Below, one piece after another: positions 40,163 through 49,002 of a stretch of DNA of 64,000 nucleotides (its first letter is position 1; every line of letters starts with the position of its first letter). The translations under genes were made by a program, and so were the position numbers. The DNA is from Kribbella solani (lineage in GTDB: Bacteria > Actinomycetota > Actinomycetes > Propionibacteriales > Kribbellaceae), in NCBI RefSeq assembly GCF_014205295.1, contig NZ_JACHNF010000001.1, positions 2,356,001 through 2,420,000 on the forward strand, in the 5' to 3' direction. The notes beneath the pieces were generated by a model. It was not told the origin of the DNA, ran no database searches, and saw only the letters and a list, made by a program, of their open reading frames with translations.

Positions 40163-40224
40163 CCACTTCCTGCCGCTTCCTGCCGCTTCCTGCCCCTTCC
40201 TTCCCCTTCTTGCCCCTTCTTGCC
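40163..40224. repeat. 10-bp tandem repeats
   Basis: Immediately after the NlpC stop there are about six copies of a 10-bp unit CCRCTTCCTG, with the later copies turning to CCCCTTCTTG. The tract ends at the terminator hairpin. Confidence 0.85.
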
Positions 40225-40253
40225 GCTGAGACCTGCGGGTTGCAGGTCTCAGC
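40225..40253. terminator. bidirectional terminator between convergent operons
   Basis: GCTGAGACCTGC (40225-40236) and GCAGGTCTCAGC (40242-40253) form a perfect 12-bp stem with loop GGGTT. It lies between the NlpC/P60 gene and the terC stop at 40280, so it can serve both. Confidence 0.88.
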
Positions 40254-40279
40254 GGGTTGGGGGTCTCAGCGGCCGGGGG

Positions 40280-41305
40280 TCAGGACTCCTTCGGGTGCAG
40301 CTCCGGCTGCTCCTGCGCCTGCTTGGCCTCGGCAGCCCGCATCGAGCGGGACTTCAGCAGGCTCAGCACGGTGGTGACGGCGAGCGTGACCACGATGAAG
40401 CCGAGCGAGAACCAGATCGGGATCTCCGGCGCCCAGTCGATGTGGTGACCGCCGTTGATGAACGGCAACTCGTTCACGTGCATGGCGTGCAGGACCAGCT
40501 TCACGCCGATGAACACGAGGATCACCGACAGGCCGAGCGACAGGTAGACCAGGCGCCGCAGCAGGTCACCGAGCAGGAAGTACAGCTGGCGCAGGCCCAT
40601 CAGCGCGAACACGTTCGCGGTGAAGACCAGGAACGGCTCCTGCGTCAGGCCGTAGATCGCCGGGATCGAGTCGAGCGCGAACAGCAGGTCCGTCGTACCG
40701 AGCGCGATGATGACCAGCGCCATCGGGGTGACCAGCCGCTTGCCGTTCTGCTTGACCGTCAGCTTGACGCCGTTGTACTCGTCGGTCGCGTTCAGCCGCT
40801 TCTTCGCGAACCGGATCATCGCGTTCTCTTTGAAGTCGTCGTCGTCGTTCATGCCTTCCTTGGCCATGTGCACCGCGGTGTAGACCAGGAACGCGCCGAA
40901 GATGTAGAAGATCCAGGAGAACTCGTTGATCGCGGCCGCGCCGACCGCGATGAAGACGCCGCGGAACACCAGCGCCAGGATGATCCCGACCAGCAGCGCG
41001 GTCTGCTGGTACTTCCGTGGCACCCCGAACCTGCTCATGATGATCAGGAAGATGAACAGGTTGTCCACGCTCAAGCTGTACTCGGTCAGCCAGCCGGCGA
41101 AGAACTGCCCGGCGTACTCGCCGCCGGAGAACCACCAGACGCCGAGGCCGAACACCACGGCCAGCCCGACGTAGAACGCGATCGCGGTGGCCGACTCCCG
41201 CGTGGTCGGCTCATGGGGCCGACGGCCGATAACGAAGACGTCGAAGGCCAGCAGCGCGAGCAACAGCCCGACGGTGATGTACCAAACGTAGTCAGCAACG
41301 TGCAC
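40280..41305 (-). CDS. TerC/Alx-family integral membrane protein
   Basis: The product is 341 aa with about nine hydrophobic segments. TerC motifs EYSLSVDNLFIFLIIMSRFG and LIIALGTTDLLFALDSIPAI carry the conserved Asp residues in membrane. TerC/Alx proteins export manganese or help load metal onto secreted enzymes (family knowledge). GTG 41305 has GGAGGA eight bases upstream. A probable manganese riboswitch precedes it. Confidence 0.9.
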   Translation of the reverse strand: MHVADYVWYITVGLLLALLAFDVFVIGRRPHEPTTRESATAIAFYVGLAVVFGLGVWWFSGGEYAGQFFAGWLTEYSLSVDNLFIFLIIMSRFGVPRKYQQTALLVGIILALVFRGVFIAVGAAAINEFSWIFYIFGAFLVYTAVHMAKEGMNDDDDFKENAMIRFAKKRLNATDEYNGVKLTVKQNGKRLVTPMALVIIALGTTDLLFALDSIPAIYGLTQEPFLVFTANVFALMGLRQLYFLLGDLLRRLVYLSLGLSVILVFIGVKLVLHAMHVNELPFINGGHHIDWAPEIPIWFSLGFIVVTLAVTTVLSLLKSRSMRAAEAKQAQEQPELHPKES

Positions 41306-41336
41306 AGAATCCTCCGGAGCTCAGACGAAATCCACT

Positions 41337-41445
41337 CCGAAGGTCTCTTCCATCTCACTCCAAGTAACCGTGAGACCGGCGCACCGGGTCGGGCAACCGA
41401 CCGTGATGACGATGCCACCGCGAGGGAATACTCCCCTTCCGTACC
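41337..41445 (-). promoter_or_regulatory. probable yybP-ykoY manganese riboswitch
   Basis: On the minus strand the leader starts GGAAGGGGAGTA (41440-41429), contains ATCGTCATCACGG and a perfect GGTCGG-TTGC-CCGACC hairpin, then CTCAC paired with GTGAG, and ends GAGACCTTC. The GGGGAGTA and GAGACC elements, with GAAGG-CCTTC closing the stem, are the invariant marks of this class. The element ends about 32 bp before the TerC start, matching the known Alx/TerC gene association. Confidence 0.75.
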
Positions 41446-41542
41446 CCCATTCTGACGGCTGAATGTCCACAACTCCAAATCCACACTCCGCCGTCCTCAT
41501 CACAACCGCGTGATACCCCCATCACAATCGGTCCCCGATTGA

Positions 41543-42388
41543 TTACGTGAAGTCAGCCGCGTGGTCCTGGGCCCAGGCGCTGAACTGGAGCGGCGGGCGG
41601 CCGAGAAGGTGCTCGGCCGTGTCGGTCCGGTACCAACCGCCTGGCTCGGTCCCTCGCCGCACGAAGTGCAGAACCGCCTCCATCAGCTCCGTCTCGACCG
41701 TCCCACCCATCCCGAACATCTCGTGGGCGCGGGTCTCGTCGATTTCCTCGACGGCGATCGGGGCACCGATGGCCGCGGCGATCAGCCCGACCTGCGTACG
41801 CAAGGTCAGCGGCTCGCCGCCGGTCAGCAGCGCGGACACGGCCCGGGGATCAGCGCCGGAGAGTGCCGCGACCGCGACCTCCGCGATGTCGCGCTCATGG
41901 ATCGGCGCCGAGACGGACTCGGGGTGAACGAGCCTGACGATCCGTTCGGACCTGATCGACCACGCCCAGCTCCGGGCGTTGTTGGCGAGCGCAAGCGGGC
42001 GGATCGGCACCAGTTCCGGACCATTCGCGGACAGCAACTCCTCGGTCAGCCGGTGTTCCGCGGTGATCCGGTTCGACGTTGCCCAGGGCACCAGAACGCT
42101 GCCCGACGACAGCAGCACCACCCGCTCGACACCCGCCGCCGACGCGGCCTTCCCGAAGTCGGCCGCGCCGCTGGGCTCGGCGTACAGGAAGACCTGGCTG
42201 ACACCGTCGAGTGCAGCGGGCAACGTCTCCGGGAGAGTCAGATCAGCTTGTACGACCTCGATGCCGGGGCCGAAGTCGGCTTTGGCCAGATCGCGAACGG
42301 AGGCACGTACCGGCCGGCCTGCGGCGCGCAGGCCGGCGACGACCTGCCGCCCGACCGCGCCGCGAGCTCCGATGACGAGGATGGTCAT
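41543..42388 (-). CDS. NmrA-like NAD(P)-binding protein
   Basis: The product is 281 aa. The Rossmann motif is MTILVIGARGAVGRQVVAGL, followed by VLLSSGSVLVPWATSNRITA. NmrA/QOR2-like atypical SDR proteins bind NADP and act as redox sensors or as reductases; the Tyr-x3-Lys pair is not evident here, favouring a sensor role or an unusual enzyme. ATG 42388 is preferred to the reading that begins at 42460. Confidence 0.82.
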   Translation of the reverse strand: MTILVIGARGAVGRQVVAGLRAAGRPVRASVRDLAKADFGPGIEVVQADLTLPETLPAALDGVSQVFLYAEPSGAADFGKAASAAGVERVVLLSSGSVLVPWATSNRITAEHRLTEELLSANGPELVPIRPLALANNARSWAWSIRSERIVRLVHPESVSAPIHERDIAEVAVAALSGADPRAVSALLTGGEPLTLRTQVGLIAAAIGAPIAVEEIDETRAHEMFGMGGTVETELMEAVLHFVRRGTEPGGWYRTDTAEHLLGRPPLQFSAWAQDHAADFT

Positions 42389-42564
42389 GAACAGCGAACT
42401 CCTCACGCTTTGACAGTTTCCACCGCCCAGCCTGCCTAGGAAGCGCGTGAAACCCCGCAAACCCGGTCAGAACTGTGCGCATCTCGACAGCCAGGCACGG
42501 TCCGACGTCGACATCCGACATGACTTCCATAGTCCGGCCAGTTGGGGTAGCTGATCGGGTGGGT

Positions 42565-43563
42565 TCAGCCGGCTGGGTGGTGGGGGCCGTAGTGGGTGGT
42601 CGCGGCTTTGACCGTGCGTAGGACTGGGGTGGGGCTGACCTGGGTGATGCCCGAGAGGGCGGCGATCTCGGTGGTCAGGTAGTGGTACAGACCGCCAGGT
42701 GAGTAGCTGCCGATCGCGGCGTAGAGCGATGTCGAACCAGTGGTCGCGGCCACGAAGGCGACCTCGGTGTGCTCCGCGAGGGCGCGGCCGGTCGCGTCGA
42801 GCCGATCGGGCCTCACCGCCAACCGCAGCATCGCGCGTGCGGGCAGCCCCATCAGGCGCGGATCGGCATCGATGTCGAAGCTGATCACACCATCAGCGAC
42901 CAGCGCCCGCAGGCGACGGCGGACGGTCGGGCCGGACACGCCTCCAACGTTCGCCAAGTGGTCGACAGACGCCCGACCATCACTCCGCAGCTCCTCGTAG
43001 AGCCGCAGGTCAAGCCCTTCAAGCACGCCGTCACCACGGGGCGTACTGGAATCGGCGCCGGCAGCAGGTTGAGTTAGGGCGGCGATCTGGTCGGGGGTCA
43101 ACGGGCCAGGTTTGGCGTACGGGGAGCCCGCGCCGCCGTAGAAGACGTGCAGGACCTCCGCGGCCTCGACGTCGATCACCTGACGAGTGCGTGGGAGTAC
43201 TTCGAGAAGGAGCGGGCCCACGTCCGTGCCGTACACGGTGCATTCGATTTCGGTGCCGCCGGCGCAGAGGTTCACCCAACTGGTGTCGGGGCGGCGGGCG
43301 AGGGCGTCGGCGACCTCGCCCGCGGCGCTCGGCACGGCGCGTACCCGGAGCAGCCACTGCACCTCGCGAACCGGGCCGGCATGACGCAGCACCGTCACCC
43401 TCAGCGCGCCGCGCTGCCGCAGGCGCGCGTAGCGGCGGGCGACGGTCTGATCGGAGACGCCAAGAACCTCCCCCAACCGCCGGAACGGCGCCCGGGCGTC
43501 GAGGTGCAACGCCTGCAGCAGCGCCCGGTCGAGCTCGTCGTACGGATCAGTTGACGCGTTCAC
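42565..43563 (-). CDS. Lrp/AsnC-family regulator with two HTH-ligand modules
   Basis: The product is 332 aa, double the usual Lrp size. The first HTH reads APFRRLGEVLGVSDQTVARR, the second ASVDHLANVGGVSGPTVRRR at about residue 195, each followed by an AsnC-type ligand domain. The tandem arrangement is common in actinobacteria. Possible target: the NmrA-like gene downstream or the VOC gene upstream (inference). Confidence 0.87.
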   Translation of the reverse strand: MNASTDPYDELDRALLQALHLDARAPFRRLGEVLGVSDQTVARRYARLRQRGALRVTVLRHAGPVREVQWLLRVRAVPSAAGEVADALARRPDTSWVNLCAGGTEIECTVYGTDVGPLLLEVLPRTRQVIDVEAAEVLHVFYGGAGSPYAKPGPLTPDQIAALTQPAAGADSSTPRGDGVLEGLDLRLYEELRSDGRASVDHLANVGGVSGPTVRRRLRALVADGVISFDIDADPRLMGLPARAMLRLAVRPDRLDATGRALAEHTEVAFVAATTGSTSLYAAIGSYSPGGLYHYLTTEIAALSGITQVSPTPVLRTVKAATTHYGPHHPAG

Positions 43564-43581
43564 TCAGGACGGGAGTGGCTG

Positions 43582-43950
43582 TCAGGCGTGGGTGACGACC
43601 TCGACGTTGTTGCCGTCGGGGTCGCGGACGAAGACGGCGTAGTAGCCGGGGTGGTACTCCGGCCACTCCCTCGGGGCGTGCAGGACCTCGGCGCCGAGCG
43701 CGGTGACGGCCTCGTGCACCGTCTGCACCGTCGCGCGGTCCGGGGCGGTGAAGGCGAGGTGGATCTCGCGCTGCGTACCACCCGTCGTCTGCTTGCCGAG
43801 CCAGAGCTTCGGGTCGCCGTCCGGACCGGCCAGCCCGAGCGCGTCCCCGAAGTCCATCGCCACCGTGATGTCCAGCGCCCCGAGCAGAGTCTCGTAGAAC
43901 CGCCGACTGGCAGCCAGGTCGTCGCACTGCAGCGATACGTGGTCGATCAT
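43582..43950 (-). CDS. VOC-family (glyoxalase-like) protein
   Basis: The product is 122 aa with two beta-alpha-beta modules: MIDHVSLQCDDLAASRRFYE and a C-terminal PGYYAVFVRDPDGNNVEVVTH. Candidate metal ligands are His4, His (REIHLAF) and Glu (NNVEVV). Substrate unknown; such proteins include lyases, dioxygenases and resistance proteins. Confidence 0.87.
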   Translation of the reverse strand: MIDHVSLQCDDLAASRRFYETLLGALDITVAMDFGDALGLAGPDGDPKLWLGKQTTGGTQREIHLAFTAPDRATVQTVHEAVTALGAEVLHAPREWPEYHPGYYAVFVRDPDGNNVEVVTHA

Positions 43951-43959
43951 CGCCTGTCC

Positions 43960-46065
43960 TTACTTCGCGCCGGCGTTGGTCATCTGGCGGAGCTCCTTCT
44001 TCAGCTCGGAGATCTCGTCCCGGAACCGGGCGGCGACCTCGAACTGGAGCTCCGCGGCCGCGTTGTGCATCTGGTCGGTCAACTGCTGGATCAGATCGGC
44101 CAGGTCGGACGACGGCAGGCCACCGGCCAGCTCCTTCGCCTTCTCACCGGCACGCGCCTTGCCACCACCCGGCACCGGCGCCTTGCCGCGCGACTGCGTC
44201 CGGCCGGAGCCGAGCAGCTCGGCGGTGTCCGCGTCCTCCCGCGCCAGCATGTCGGTGATGTCGGCGATCTTCTTCCGCAGCGGCTGCGGGTCGACCCCGT
44301 TCGCCTCGTTGTACGCGTTCTGCTTCGCGCGCCGGCGGTTCGTCTCGTCGATCGCCTGCTCCATCGACGGGGTGATCTTGTCCGCGTACATGAACACCTG
44401 ACCGGACACGTTCCGGGCCGCTCGCCCGATGGTCTGGATCAGCGACCGCCCGGACCGCAGGAAGCCTTCCTTGTCCGCGTCCAGGATCGCGACCAGTGAC
44501 ACCTCCGGCAGGTCAAGACCCTCCCGCAGCAGGTTGATGCCGACCAGGACGTCGAACTCGCCCATCCGCAGCTCGCGCAGCAGCTCGACCCGGCGGAGCG
44601 TGTCCACCTCGCTGTGCAGGTACCTGGTCCGGATGCCCATCTCCAGCAGGTAGTCGGTCAGGTCCTCGGACATCTTCTTGGTCAGCGTGGTGACCAGGAC
44701 CCGCTCGTTCCGCTCCACCCGGAGCCGGATCTCGTGGATCAGGTCGTCGATCTGGCCCTTGGTCGGCTTCACGATCACCTCGGGGTCGACCAGACCGGTC
44801 GGCCGGATGATCTGCTCCACGAACCCGTCGGACTTGTCCTGCTCGTACTGCCCCGGCGTCGCGGACAGGTACACGGTCTGCCCGATCCGCTCCAGGAACT
44901 CCTCCCAGCGCAGCGGCCGGTTGTCCATCGCGGACGGCAGCCGGAACCCGTGCTCGACCAGGGTCCGCTTCCGCGACATGTCGCCCTCGTACATCCCGCC
45001 GATCTGCGGGACGGTCACGTGCGACTCGTCGATGACCAGCAGGAAGTCCTCGGGGAAGTAGTCCAGCAGACAGTGCGGCGCGGTCCCGGGCTCGCGGCCG
45101 TCGGTGTGCCGGGAGTAGTTCTCGATCCCCGAACAGGTCCCGATCTGGCGCATCATCTCGATGTCGTACGTGGTCCGCATCCGGAGCCGCTGCGCCTCCA
45201 GCAGCTGCCCGTTGCGCTCCAGCTCGGCCAGCCGCTCCGCCAGCTCGGCCTCGATCGAGGTGATCGCCTTCTCCATCCGCTCCGGCGCGGTCACGTAGTG
45301 CGTGGCGGCGCCGATGTAGACCTCGTCCTCCTCGCTCAGCACCTCACCGGTCAACGGGTGCATCGTCATCACCCGCTCGATCTCGTCACCGAAGAACTCC
45401 ACCCGGACGGCGAGCTCCTGGTACACCGGGAACACCTCGAGCGTGTCGCCGCGGACCCGGAAGGTGCCGCGGGTGCCGGCCAGGTCGTTGCGCGCGTACT
45501 GCACGCCGACCAGCTTCCGGAGCAGACCGTCACGGTCCATCTCGGTGCCGACCTTCACGTGGATCATCCGGTTCAGGTACTCGTCCGCGGAGCCCAGGCC
45601 GTAGATACAGGACACGGTCGCCACCACGACCACGTCCCGGCGGGTCAGCAGCGACCAGGTGGCGGAGTGCCGGAGCCGCTCCACCTCCTCGTTGATCGAC
45701 GAGTCCTTCTCGATGTACGTGTCCGTCTGCGGCACGTACGCCTCGGGCTGGTAGTAGTCGTAGTACGAGACGAAGTACTCGACCGCGTTCTCCGGGAAGA
45801 AGTTGCGCAGCTCGTTCGCGAACTGGGCGGCGAGGGTCTTGTTCGGCTGCAGGATGAGCATCGGCCGCTGCACCCGCTCGGCCAGCCACGCCATCGTCGC
45901 GGTCTTGCCGGTACCGGTCGCGCCGAGCAGGACCACGTCCTGCTCGCCGGCGTTGATCCGCCGCTCCAGGTCCGCGATCGCGGTGGGCTGGTCGCCGGCC
46001 GGATCGAAGTCCGACACCACCTTCAGCGGGGCGACCATTCGCTGCAGCTCAGACACCTGTCTCAT
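43960..46065 (-). CDS. uvrB: excinuclease ABC subunit B
   Basis: The product is 701 aa. Walker A GATGTGKT is at residues 48-55, the beta-hairpin text [20 protein letters not shown] follows, then [32 protein letters not shown] and [17 protein letters not shown]. The C-terminal UVR motif ([20 protein letters not shown]) binds UvrC. It verifies and opens DNA at bulky lesions in nucleotide excision repair. ATG 46065 ([10 protein letters not shown]) matches typical UvrB N-termini. No SOS box was found in the 81 bp upstream. Confidence 0.95.
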   Translation of the reverse strand: MRQVSELQRMVAPLKVVSDFDPAGDQPTAIADLERRINAGEQDVVLLGATGTGKTATMAWLAERVQRPMLILQPNKTLAAQFANELRNFFPENAVEYFVSYYDYYQPEAYVPQTDTYIEKDSSINEEVERLRHSATWSLLTRRDVVVVATVSCIYGLGSADEYLNRMIHVKVGTEMDRDGLLRKLVGVQYARNDLAGTRGTFRVRGDTLEVFPVYQELAVRVEFFGDEIERVMTMHPLTGEVLSEEDEVYIGAATHYVTAPERMEKAITSIEAELAERLAELERNGQLLEAQRLRMRTTYDIEMMRQIGTCSGIENYSRHTDGREPGTAPHCLLDYFPEDFLLVIDESHVTVPQIGGMYEGDMSRKRTLVEHGFRLPSAMDNRPLRWEEFLERIGQTVYLSATPGQYEQDKSDGFVEQIIRPTGLVDPEVIVKPTKGQIDDLIHEIRLRVERNERVLVTTLTKKMSEDLTDYLLEMGIRTRYLHSEVDTLRRVELLRELRMGEFDVLVGINLLREGLDLPEVSLVAILDADKEGFLRSGRSLIQTIGRAARNVSGQVFMYADKITPSMEQAIDETNRRRAKQNAYNEANGVDPQPLRKKIADITDMLAREDADTAELLGSGRTQSRGKAPVPGGGKARAGEKAKELAGGLPSSDLADLIQQLTDQMHNAAAELQFEVAARFRDEISELKKELRQMTNAGAK

Positions 46066-46146
46066 GTCCCCCACCGTACGACCTGGCACGGACATTTTTC
46101 GTCGCCCGCCCCACCGCCCCGGTCAGGCAGTTTCTGAAACCCCAGG

Positions 46147-46935
46147 TCAGAAGCTCTTCACGACCGAGTTGTTCATGTACTTCAGCTCGTTCACCCGGCG
46201 GTCGTACACCCGCGCCTCGAGCGCCGCGTCGGTCGCCGTCACGCGGTCGAACTGGTCCTGGTACGCGGTCACGAAGCCGCGCATCTTGATCTTGATCGTC
46301 TTGTTCTTCGGTGACACCCAGAGACCGTCGTACGACACCGCGTAACAGGACTTGATCTTCGGGTTGTCCGGCTTGCACTCGATCGTCTTGCCGATCCGGA
46401 CGCCCTCGTAGCTGGACGTCTCGATGTCGGCCAGGTGCTCGGCGAACCCCTTGGCGTCGTACAGCGTGGTCTGCCGGACCCAGTAGTACCCGTCGATCAG
46501 GCCGCGGGAGTTGAACTGCTGCAGGATGTAGTTCTGGCCGGAGATCTTCGTGTCCGGTGACCGCAGCCAGCCCTTCGACGGCGTGAACCAGATCCCGTAG
46601 CCGACCTCGACGCCGACGTCGTTCGGGCCCTTGGAATCGTCCGGTGACGGAGTCGGCGACGGCGTGTACAGCGTGCCGGTCGGGTCCGGTGTCTGCTCCG
46701 CGGCGGGCTTGCCGTCCTTCCCGGTCACCAGCAGCACCACGCCACCGGCCACCAGCAGCACCGCGACGATCGCGCCGACCATGATGATCCAGGCCGTCCG
46801 GCTCGCCTTCTTCGGCTGCTGGTTCGGCGGCCGCATCGGACCCGGTCCCCAGCCGCCGGGCGCGCCCGGGCCGCCGGGAGCAGGGGCGGGCGGTGGGCCC
46901 GGCGCATGCGGACCGGGACCGTACTGCTGGCTCAT
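46147..46935 (-). CDS. single-pass membrane protein with Pro-rich cytosolic tail (paralogue 1)
   Basis: The product is 262 aa: a Pro/Gly-rich N-terminal tail (1-42), one membrane helix (TAWIIMVGAIVAVLLVAGGV), a Pro/Thr linker and an exported domain with VGVEVGYGIWFTPSKGWLRS and a C-terminal MNNSVVKSF. Function unknown. It is the last of three tandem genes that share this architecture and the end motif M-x-S-V-x-x-S. Confidence 0.8.
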   Translation of the reverse strand: MSQQYGPGPHAPGPPPAPAPGGPGAPGGWGPGPMRPPNQQPKKASRTAWIIMVGAIVAVLLVAGGVVLLVTGKDGKPAAEQTPDPTGTLYTPSPTPSPDDSKGPNDVGVEVGYGIWFTPSKGWLRSPDTKISGQNYILQQFNSRGLIDGYYWVRQTTLYDAKGFAEHLADIETSSYEGVRIGKTIECKPDNPKIKSCYAVSYDGLWVSPKNKTIKIKMRGFVTAYQDQFDRVTATDAALEARVYDRRVNELKYMNNSVVKSF

Positions 46936-46966
46936 AGCTGTTCCTCGCGGTAGTTCCGGTGGTACG

Positions 46967-47959
46967 TCACAGACTGTCGATCACGGACTTCTTCATCGTC
47001 GCCGCGTCCGCCTCGGCCTTCTGGGCGAAGTCGGTGCGGGTCCGGAAGTCGAGCGCGGTGACCACGTTGTCCTTGCGCCGGTACGCCTCGACCGTGCCCT
47101 TGACCTTCACGTCCGCACCGGACTTGTCCTTGGTCGTGGAGGTGTAGTCGATCGCGACGCACTCCACCAAGACGTCCTTGGGGCACGGCAGGTTCCGTAC
47201 GTTGCCGAGCTGCGCGACCTCTTCCGCGGTCTCACCCTCGACGATGCCGAGCAGGTACGCCTGCGCGGTCACGTTCTGTTTCTGGCGGACCCAGTAGAAC
47301 GCCCGCGGTTCCCCGTTCGGCGCGTAGGTGGCGACCTGCTTGCCCTTGGTCTCGGCGGTCACCAGGCTCCAGCCCTCGACCGGGACCAGCGACACGCCGA
47401 AACCGACCGCGAGCGCGTTCGGCGGCGGCTGGTACGACGACTTCGGCGCGGCCGGCGTCGACTGGGTACTCGGCGCCGGGTTCGGGCCGGCCTTGTCGTC
47501 GCCGCCGGACAGCAGGATCAGCGCGACCGCGACCAGCACCACGACGACCAGGCCGGCGCCGATCGGGATCAGGATCGGCGGGAACCGCGGCCCCTGCTTC
47601 GCCGCCGGCGGCCGGCGTAACGAAGGCGGGCCGACCTTCTCACCCCAGGCCGAACTCGTCTCGGTCGCCGGCCCCGGCGCCCCGCCGGGACCCGAAGGCC
47701 CGCCCGGACCCGGCGCCCCGCCCCGACCCCGGTTCCGGCCTCGACCTTGCCCAGCACCAGGGCCCTGGCCGGGACCGGGACCTTGGTCAGAAGCTTGGTC
47801 GGGCGGGTCGCCCCAGGGTGACGGTGGTGGCGGCACCTCGAGGTTCCAGGGTGACGGCGGCAGCTGTTCCGTCGGCTCGTTCGTCTGGTCCGGCTCCGGA
47901 CCGGACGGACTGACCCACGGGTTGCCGCCGCCGGCGCCCTTGTCGCGCTTTCCGCTCAC
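46967..47959 (-). CDS. single-pass membrane protein with Pro/Gly-rich cytosolic tail (paralogue 2)
   Basis: The product is 330 aa: a long Pro/Gly/Gln-rich tail to about residue 120, a membrane helix (ILIPIGAGLVVVVLVAVALI), a linker and an exported domain (AVGFGVSLVPVEGWSLVTAE, CPKDVLVECVAIDY with a Cys pair) ending TMKKSVIDSL. It overlaps the upstream paralogue 3 stop by 4 bp (ATGA). Confidence 0.8.
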   Translation of the reverse strand: MSGKRDKGAGGGNPWVSPSGPEPDQTNEPTEQLPPSPWNLEVPPPPSPWGDPPDQASDQGPGPGQGPGAGQGRGRNRGRGGAPGPGGPSGPGGAPGPATETSSAWGEKVGPPSLRRPPAAKQGPRFPPILIPIGAGLVVVVLVAVALILLSGGDDKAGPNPAPSTQSTPAAPKSSYQPPPNALAVGFGVSLVPVEGWSLVTAETKGKQVATYAPNGEPRAFYWVRQKQNVTAQAYLLGIVEGETAEEVAQLGNVRNLPCPKDVLVECVAIDYTSTTKDKSGADVKVKGTVEAYRRKDNVVTALDFRTRTDFAQKAEADAATMKKSVIDSL

Positions 47960-49002
47960 TGACTCTTGACCACCGACTGCAGCATCGCCGACGAGTCCGG
48001 CTCGAGCGTCTGCAACTTGTCCTTGCGCCCGTACACCCGGACGACCGTGATGACGCCGTCGTTCCGCTCGACCACGGCCACGAAGCCGACCACCGCGTAG
48101 CTGCCGTTCTGGCTGCTGGACACGGCGCTGTAGCTCTGGGTCATCATGACCTTGACTGGTGTCTTGTCATCCGGCCCCGGCGTGTTCGTCTTCGGCTGGT
48201 TCGCGTTCACCGACGACAGGCCCTTGGTCTCCGCTTTGAACAGGTCCGGCAGCACCGACGCGGCGGTGTCACCCTGGCCCTTCGCGGTAGCCACCATGAA
48301 GTAGCCCTCGCCCTGCTTGAGCAGGTACACACCGCGGAAGTTGTCGAGGCTCTTCCGTACGTAGCCCGGCCGCGGCTTCACGTAGACGCCTTCGGCGACC
48401 TCGATGCCCTCGTCGGTGTTCGTCGGCTCCGGGCTCTCGCCGTTACTCGGCTCCGAGGTCGGCTGGGAGGTGGTCGGTGTCGGGTCCGGCTCGGCCTTCT
48501 TGTCGTCACCGCTGAACACCAGTGCCAGTACGACACCGATGACCGCGACCACGGCGAACGCGCCGCCGGCGATCAGCAGAGTCTTGCTGCCACCACCTTT
48601 GCGCGGCGGCTGCTGACCACCCCACTGCTGCCCGGGGTACTGCTGCTGGCCCGGGTAGCCCTGCTGGTACTGCTGCTGCCCTGGGTACTGCTGCTGCGGG
48701 TACTGCTGTTGTTGCTGGTACTGCTGCTGCCCCTGCTGCGGGTACTGCTGCTGACCGTAACCAGGCGGCGGCGGCTGCTGCCCGTACCCAGGCTGCTGCC
48801 CAGGCGACTGCTGCCCCGGCGGCTGCTGCCCGTACCCGGGCTGCTGCCCATAACCGGGCTGCCCCTGCGGAGGCTGCTGCTGTGGTTGTTGTTGCTGTGG
48901 TTGTTGCTGCTGGGGCTGTTGCTGCTGGGGCTGTTGTGGTTGCTGGCCCCAGCCCTGCTGGCCTGGCTGGCCGCCGCCGTAGGGCGGTTGCTGGTTGCTC
49001 AT
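47956..49002 (-). CDS. single-pass membrane protein with Gln-rich cytosolic tail (paralogue 3)
   Basis: The product is 348 aa. The first about 130 residues consist almost only of Gln, Pro, Gly and Tyr (e.g. GYGQQPGYGQQPPGQQ), a prion-like composition. A membrane helix (LIAGGAFAVVAVIGVVLALV) and an exported domain (IEVAEGVYVKPRPGYVRKSL) follow, ending MLQSVVKSQ. The start overlaps the PrsW-family stop (ATGA), so the four genes form one operon. Function unknown. Confidence 0.82.
   Translation of the reverse strand: MSNQQPPYGGGQPGQQGWGQQPQQPQQQQPQQQQPQQQQPQQQPPQGQPGYGQQPGYGQQPPGQQSPGQQPGYGQQPPPPGYGQQQYPQQGQQQYQQQQQYPQQQYPGQQQYQQGYPGQQQYPGQQWGGQQPPRKGGGSKTLLIAGGAFAVVAVIGVVLALVFSGDDKKAEPDPTPTTSQPTSEPSNGESPEPTNTDEGIEVAEGVYVKPRPGYVRKSLDNFRGVYLLKQGEGYFMVATAKGQGDTAASVLPDLFKAETKGLSSVNANQPKTNTPGPDDKTPVKVMMTQSYSAVSSSQNGSYAVVGFVAVVERNDGVITVVRVYGRKDKLQTLEPDSSAMLQSVVKSQ

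Noticed and set aside
44614..46137. 507-codon plus-strand ORF
   Set aside because: Antisense to uvrB; composition (Leu/Arg/His/Val-rich) is typical of a shadow frame.
46066..46146. SOS box upstream of uvrB
   Set aside because: No TCGAAC-N4-GTTCGA-like site was found in this gap.
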